Origin: Oscillospiraceae bacterium
Lineage (GTDB): Bacteria; Bacillota_A; Clostridia; Oscillospirales; Oscillospiraceae
Assembly: GCA_902789835.1 (NCBI GenBank)
Contig: CADAPN010000051.1
Coordinates: 1-24,998 of the forward strand
Reading direction: 5' to 3'
Length of the DNA: 24,998 nucleotides
The position numbers and the translations under genes were made by a program. A model generated the notes under the pieces. It did not search any database, was not told the DNA's origin, and saw only the letters and a list, made by a program, of their open reading frames with translations. Numbering within the stretch: position 1 is the first letter of the stretch; each line of letters begins with the position of its first letter. Below are positions 20,824 to 24,998 of the stretch, in pieces.

Positions 20824-22248
20824 TTGAAATACGAAAGAACAACCATCCCCCAGGAGGAGATCTCCCGTCAGCTTACCATCTGCCATCAGATTTTTGACCG
20901 CGTCACCGCAGACGGGGCCCGTCCCCTCGCCATGGTGGACACCTACGGCTGCCAGCAGAATGAGGCCGACAGCGAAAAGCTCCGCGGCTATCTCACCGAG
21001 ATGGGCTACGGCATGACCCAGGACGAGTTTCAGGCCGATGTCATTGTCGTCAACACCTGTGCCGTGCGCGAGCATGCCGAGATGCGCGTGCTCGGCAATG
21101 TCGGCGCCCTGAACCACACCAAGAAGGCCCGTCCGAATCAGATCATCGCAGTCTGCGGCTGCATGGTGCAGCAGGAGCACATGACCGAGCGGATCAAGCG
21201 CTCCTATCCCATCGTGGATCTGGTCTTCGGTCCGCATGAGCTCTGGCGCTTTCCCGAGCTTCTGAAGCGGGTCATGGACCGGCACAAGCGGGTCTATGCC
21301 ACCGAACAGAGCCCCGGCGTCGTGGCCGAGGACATCCCGCGCCAGCGCGACGGCAGCGTCAAAGCCTGGCTCTCCATCATGTACGGCTGCAACAACTTCT
21401 GCACCTACTGTGTGGTTCCCTACGTGCGCGGGCGCGAGCGCTCCCGCCTGCCGGAGGATGTCGTCCGCGAGGCAAAGGAGCTGGTCGCCGCCGGCTACAA
21501 GGACATTACGCTTCTCGGCCAGAACGTCAACTCCTACGGCAAAGACCTCGGCCTGGACGTGGACTTTGCCGATCTGATCCGCATGATCAACGACATCCCC
21601 GGGGACTTTCTGATCCGCTTCATGACCAGCCATCCGAAGGATGCCACCGAAAAGCTCTTCCGGACCATGGCCGAATGCGAAAAGTGCGCCCATCACATCC
21701 ACTTGCCGGTCCAGTCCGGTTCCAACCGCATTCTCAAGGCCATGAACCGCAGCTATACCCGCGAAAAATACCTCGAGGAAGTTGCAGCCGCCCGCGCCCT
21801 GATGCCGGATCTCGTCCTTACGACGGATATCATCGTCGGCTTCCCCGGCGAGACGGACGAGGATTTTGCCGAGACGCTCTCCCTCTGCGAAGAGGTCCGC
21901 TATGACGCGATGTTCACCTTTATCTATTCCAAACGCGTCGGCACTCCGGCCGCTTCCATGCCCGATCCCTACACCCGTGAACAGAAGCAGCTTCACTTCG
22001 ATGCTCTGACGGAGACGGCAAACCGGATCTCGGGGGAGAAGCACCGGGCCTATATCGGTACCCGGCAGCGGGTTCTGGTCGACGGCCTGACCGGCCGGGA
22101 CGAGTATAATCTCTCCGCCCGCACCAACGGCGGCCGCCTGGTCCACCTGAAGGGCGACCCATCCCTCATCGGCCGCTTCATCACCGTCGAAATCACCGAC
22201 GGCAACACCTGGGCCCTGTACGGAAAGGAAGCGGAGTGCAATGGCTGA
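20824..22248 (+). CDS. miaB: tRNA-2-methylthio-N6-dimethylallyladenosine synthase MiaB
   Basis: A 474-residue radical SAM methylthiotransferase. The N-terminal UPF0004 domain holds the auxiliary cluster cysteines: C43 (TYGCQQNEAD), C79 (NTCAVREHAE) and C113 (CGCM). The SAM-cluster motif CNNFCTYC gives C189, C193 and C196. A C-terminal TRAM region (RVLVDGLTGRDEYNLSARTNGGRLVHL) binds tRNA. It adds the methylthio group to i6A37 made by MiaA. The TTG start at 20824 is chosen over ATG 20755 because GGAG sits 8 bases upstream and the predicted transcript begins only a few bases before 20755. The mutS start overlaps its last 8 bases. Confidence 0.95.
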   Translation: MKYERTTIPQEEISRQLTICHQIFDRVTADGARPLAMVDTYGCQQNEADSEKLRGYLTEMGYGMTQDEFQADVIVVNTCAVREHAEMRVLGNVGALNHTKKARPNQIIAVCGCMVQQEHMTERIKRSYPIVDLVFGPHELWRFPELLKRVMDRHKRVYATEQSPGVVAEDIPRQRDGSVKAWLSIMYGCNNFCTYCVVPYVRGRERSRLPEDVVREAKELVAAGYKDITLLGQNVNSYGKDLGLDVDFADLIRMINDIPGDFLIRFMTSHPKDATEKLFRTMAECEKCAHHIHLPVQSGSNRILKAMNRSYTREKYLEEVAAARALMPDLVLTTDIIVGFPGETDEDFAETLSLCEEVRYDAMFTFIYSKRVGTPAASMPDPYTREQKQLHFDALTETANRISGEKHRAYIGTRQRVLVDGLTGRDEYNLSARTNGGRLVHLKGDPSLIGRFITVEITDGNTWALYGKEAECNG

Positions 22249-24862
22249 GCTTACCCCGATGAAGCGCCAGTATCAGGAGATCAAGGAGCAGCACCGCGAC
22301 TGCCTGCTCTTCTTCCGTCTGGGCGACTTCTATGAGATGTTCAACGACGACGCCGTTACCGCCTCCCGCGAGCTGGACCTGGCGCTCACCACCCGGGACC
22401 GGAATGTCGAGGATCCCGAAGAGCGCACGCCCATGTGCGGCGTCCCCTATCACAGCGCCGAGGGTTACATCGCAAAGCTCATCTCCAAAGGCTACAAGGT
22501 CGCCATCTGTGAGCAGCTGGAGGACCCGGCCCTGGCCAAGGGACTGGTGCAGCGCGATGTCATCCGGATCATCACCCCCGGCACCGTCACGGACAGCTCC
22601 ATGCTCTCCGAGGACCGCAGCAACTACATCTGCGCCATCTTCCTCTCCGGAGACAGCGCCGGCATCGCCTTCTGCGAGCTCTCTACCGGTGAGTTCTGCT
22701 GTGCCGCCTTCCCGCGGGACGGGGAGGAGCATGTCCGCAACGAGCTCGCCCGCTTCCTTCCGCGGGAAGCGGTGCTCTCCCCCGGCGCGGCGGAAAACAG
22801 CGCCATTGTATCCTTCCTGCGGGATCAGTTGGACGCCATGCCCGAGCAGGAGCCGGGGTATTTTGAATATCTGCCCTGCGCCGCCCGTGTCTGCGAGCAG
22901 TTCGGCTTTTCCGACGTGGACGAGGCCGGGCTCCAGGACGGCACCGCCGCCATCTGCGCCTGCGGCGCGCTGCTGCAGTACCTGCAGGAGACGCAGAAGT
23001 TTGACCTCTCCCACCTGAGCCGCCTGGACGTGTTTTTCGGCGGCCGGTATATGGAGCTGGACTACACCGCCCGCCGCAGTCTGGAGCTCACCGAGTCCCT
23101 GAGCAGCGGCGAGAAAAAGGGCAGTCTCCTCTGGGTGCTGGACAAGACCGGCACCGCCATGGGCAGCCGCATGCTCCGTGCCTGGGTGGAGCGGCCTCTG
23201 CTCTCCGTGGCGGCCATCCGCCGCAGGCTCAATGCCGTGGATGAGCTTACGAAAGCCACCGTCTGCCGGAGTGAGCTCATGCGCGCCCTGAAGGACATCA
23301 GCGACATGCAGCGCCTGGTCAGCCGCACCGTCTACGGCAGCGCCGGCGGGCGGGATCTGCGCATGCTCTCCAACTGCGTCGCCGTTCTGCCCCGTCTGCA
23401 GGAGCTTCTGAAAGATATGAAGAGCGCCGAGCTGCGCGAGATTGCGGCCATGGACCTGCTGGGCGACGTCCGCGAGGAGATCGACCGCGCCATCTGTGAC
23501 GAGCCGCCCTTCTCCGTGCGCGAAGGCGGCATCATCCGGGAGGGCTTCTCCCAGGAGCTGGACGAGCTGAGGCAGCTGCGCGACCACGGGGCCGAGCGCA
23601 TCGCCGCCCTGGAGGAGCAGGAGCGCCAGGCCACCGGCATCAAAAAACTCAAGATCGGCTACAACCGGGTCTTCGGCTACTACATCGACGTGCCGAAATC
23701 CGCCGGACTCGAAAATGTCCCGGAGCATTATATCCGCAAACAAACCCTGGTCTCAAACGAGCGCTACTTCACCCCCGAGCTGAAGGAGCTGGAAAACAGC
23801 CTTCTTACCGCCAGGGATAGGATCCAGGCCCTGGAATACGACTTCTTCTGTCAGGTGCGCGACAGCGTCGCCTCCAAGGTCGGCCGCATTCAGAAAACTG
23901 CCGAGCATGTCGCGGCGCTGGACTGCTTCTGCTCGCTGGCCGAGGTCGCCGTGCGCAACCGCTATACCATGCCCGAGGTCGACGCCTCCCGGGAGCTCTC
24001 CATCCGCGAGGGCCGTCACCCCGTGGTTGAGCAGACGCTCAAGGATGTCCGCTTTGTCCCGAACGACACCTATCTCAACACCGGCTCCGACCGGCTTGCC
24101 ATCGTGACCGGCCCCAACATGGCCGGTAAGTCCACCTACATGCGCCAGACGGCCCTGATCGTGCTCATGGCACAGATCGGCTCCTTTGTCCCCGCCCAGT
24201 CCGCCGTCATCGGCGTGACGGACCGGGTCTTCACCCGGATCGGCGCCTCGGACGACCTGGCCTCCGGCCGCTCCACCTTCATGGTGGAGATGAGCGAAGT
24301 GGCAAACATTCTCCGCAACGCCACCGCCTCCTCTCTCTTGATTCTCGACGAGATCGGCCGCGGCACCTCCACCTACGACGGCATGGCCATCGCCCGGGCG
24401 ATTCTGGAATACTGCGCCGACAAGCGCCGGCTCGGCGCGCGCACCATGTTCGCCACGCATTATCATGAGCTCTCCGCCCTGGAAGGCGAGCTCGACGGCA
24501 TCCGCAACTACAACATCACGGCCAAGAAACAGAACGGCAAGCTCATCTTCCTGCGCAAGATCGTCCCCGGCGCCGCCGACGACAGCTACGGCATCGAGGT
24601 CGCAAAGCTCGCCGGTGTCCCCGACTCGGTCATCGACCGCGCCAAGCACTGCCTTGACGAGCTGATCGAAAACCGGGGGATCGCCGTGCTGCCGGAGGAT
24701 CATGTCCGCGACGCGGCGGCCGACTCCCTCAGCCAGATCAGCTTTGCGGATCTGCAGGCCGACGAGATCCGCGAGACCCTGCGCAAAACCGATCTCAACA
24801 CCCTTACGCCCCTTGAGGCGCTGAACCTGCTCTATACGCTGCAGCGAAAGGCGATGCAATGA
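22241..24862 (+). CDS. mutS: DNA mismatch repair protein MutS
   Basis: An 873-residue mismatch-recognition ATPase of typical length. The mismatch-contacting motif FYEMF is in LGDFYEMFNDDA near residue 29; the connector and lever domains follow; the ABC-type ATPase has Walker A GPNMAGKST near 625, the signature region GRSTFMVEMSEVANIL and Walker B LLILDEIGRGTST. The C-terminus (LNTLTPLEALNLLYTLQRKA) is the usual MutS helix-turn-helix end. It overlaps miaB by 8 bp and itself overlaps the next gene by 4 bp (ATGA). MutL, its partner, is encoded divergently upstream, so the two repair proteins come from separate but adjacent promoters. Confidence 0.97.
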   Translation: MAELTPMKRQYQEIKEQHRDCLLFFRLGDFYEMFNDDAVTASRELDLALTTRDRNVEDPEERTPMCGVPYHSAEGYIAKLISKGYKVAICEQLEDPALAKGLVQRDVIRIITPGTVTDSSMLSEDRSNYICAIFLSGDSAGIAFCELSTGEFCCAAFPRDGEEHVRNELARFLPREAVLSPGAAENSAIVSFLRDQLDAMPEQEPGYFEYLPCAARVCEQFGFSDVDEAGLQDGTAAICACGALLQYLQETQKFDLSHLSRLDVFFGGRYMELDYTARRSLELTESLSSGEKKGSLLWVLDKTGTAMGSRMLRAWVERPLLSVAAIRRRLNAVDELTKATVCRSELMRALKDISDMQRLVSRTVYGSAGGRDLRMLSNCVAVLPRLQELLKDMKSAELREIAAMDLLGDVREEIDRAICDEPPFSVREGGIIREGFSQELDELRQLRDHGAERIAALEEQERQATGIKKLKIGYNRVFGYYIDVPKSAGLENVPEHYIRKQTLVSNERYFTPELKELENSLLTARDRIQALEYDFFCQVRDSVASKVGRIQKTAEHVAALDCFCSLAEVAVRNRYTMPEVDASRELSIREGRHPVVEQTLKDVRFVPNDTYLNTGSDRLAIVTGPNMAGKSTYMRQTALIVLMAQIGSFVPAQSAVIGVTDRVFTRIGASDDLASGRSTFMVEMSEVANILRNATASSLLILDEIGRGTSTYDGMAIARAILEYCADKRRLGARTMFATHYHELSALEGELDGIRNYNITAKKQNGKLIFLRKIVPGAADDSYGIEVAKLAGVPDSVIDRAKHCLDELIENRGIAVLPEDHVRDAAADSLSQISFADLQADEIRETLRKTDLNTLTPLEALNLLYTLQRKAMQ

Positions 24863-24998
24863 ACCGACAGGCCTTTGACCCTGCGAGCTTTACCAGCCGC
24901 ATGACAAAGGGCGAGCTCATCGCCGCCCTGCTTTATCTCCCGCTCCATGTCTGGCTGCTGCCGCTGCTGCTCTATTCTCTTCCGGCCGCAGCCGGCAC
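24859..24998 (+). CDS. N-terminus of a membrane protein (3' truncated by window)
   Basis: The ATG at 24859 overlaps the mutS stop. The 46 visible residues have a polar start (MNRQAFDPASFTSRMTKGEL) followed by a hydrophobic helix rich in Leu (IAALLYLPLHVWLLPLLLYSL). This layout resembles the start of CPBP-family membrane proteases common in Clostridia, but no catalytic motif is within the window, so only a membrane protein can be claimed. Confidence 0.6.
   Translation, partial: MNRQAFDPASFTSRMTKGELIAALLYLPLHVWLLPLLLYSLPAAAG

Noticed and set aside
20551..22146. 531-codon minus-strand frame opposite miaB
   Set aside because: Shadow of miaB; it also crosses the divergent promoters. The similar frames opposite mutS (22193-23743, 23753-24859) are rejected for the same reason.

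Overview
The window looks like a piece of chromosome from a GC-rich anaerobic Firmicute of the class Clostridia, most likely in or near the Oscillospirales. This is an inference from gene content and order, strong GGAGG ribosome binding sites, sigma-A type promoters and MutS/endonuclease-type MutL mismatch repair; no rRNA or other marker is present to fix the taxon.

Layout. Positions 1-4800 are an accessory segment that is visibly more AT-rich than the rest. It holds the tail of an unrecognised gene, a small Xre-family regulator plus membrane protein operon with an elaborate palindromic promoter, an AAA+/STAND-like ATPase plus pRiA4b ORF-3-like protein operon preceded by three palindromes at exact 29-bp spacing, and two convergently placed secreted proteins. 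Positions 4843-10039 (minus strand) are a tightly overlapping three-gene operon: a TerB_N/TerB_C protein, a BrxD-like (DUF2791) ATPase and an Lhr/BrxHI-like DEVH helicase. This is the most interesting system here: a probable DNA-processing or defence module lacking the methylase, PglZ and nuclease of BREX loci.

Positions 10261-20537 (minus strand) are a housekeeping run, read in the order mutL, miaA, yggS-like, sepF, divIVA, [hairpin], ileS, lspA, rluD-like, small membrane protein. It combines mismatch repair, tRNA/rRNA modification, PLP homeostasis, septum placement, isoleucyl-tRNA charging and lipoprotein processing. LspA carries an unusual charged/Ala-Pro-rich C-terminal tail of about 226 residues. 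From 20717 the plus strand carries miaB, mutS and the start of a membrane protein gene, divergent from mutL, so the two mismatch-repair genes and the two A37 tRNA-modification genes (miaA, miaB) sit back to back around a shared 286-bp intergenic region.

No rRNA, tRNA, CRISPR array, transposase or integrase was seen. No stretch longer than 300 bases lacks a gene; the largest gaps (976-1262, 2770-3028, 10040-10260, 20538-20823) hold the promoters, operators and hairpins listed.
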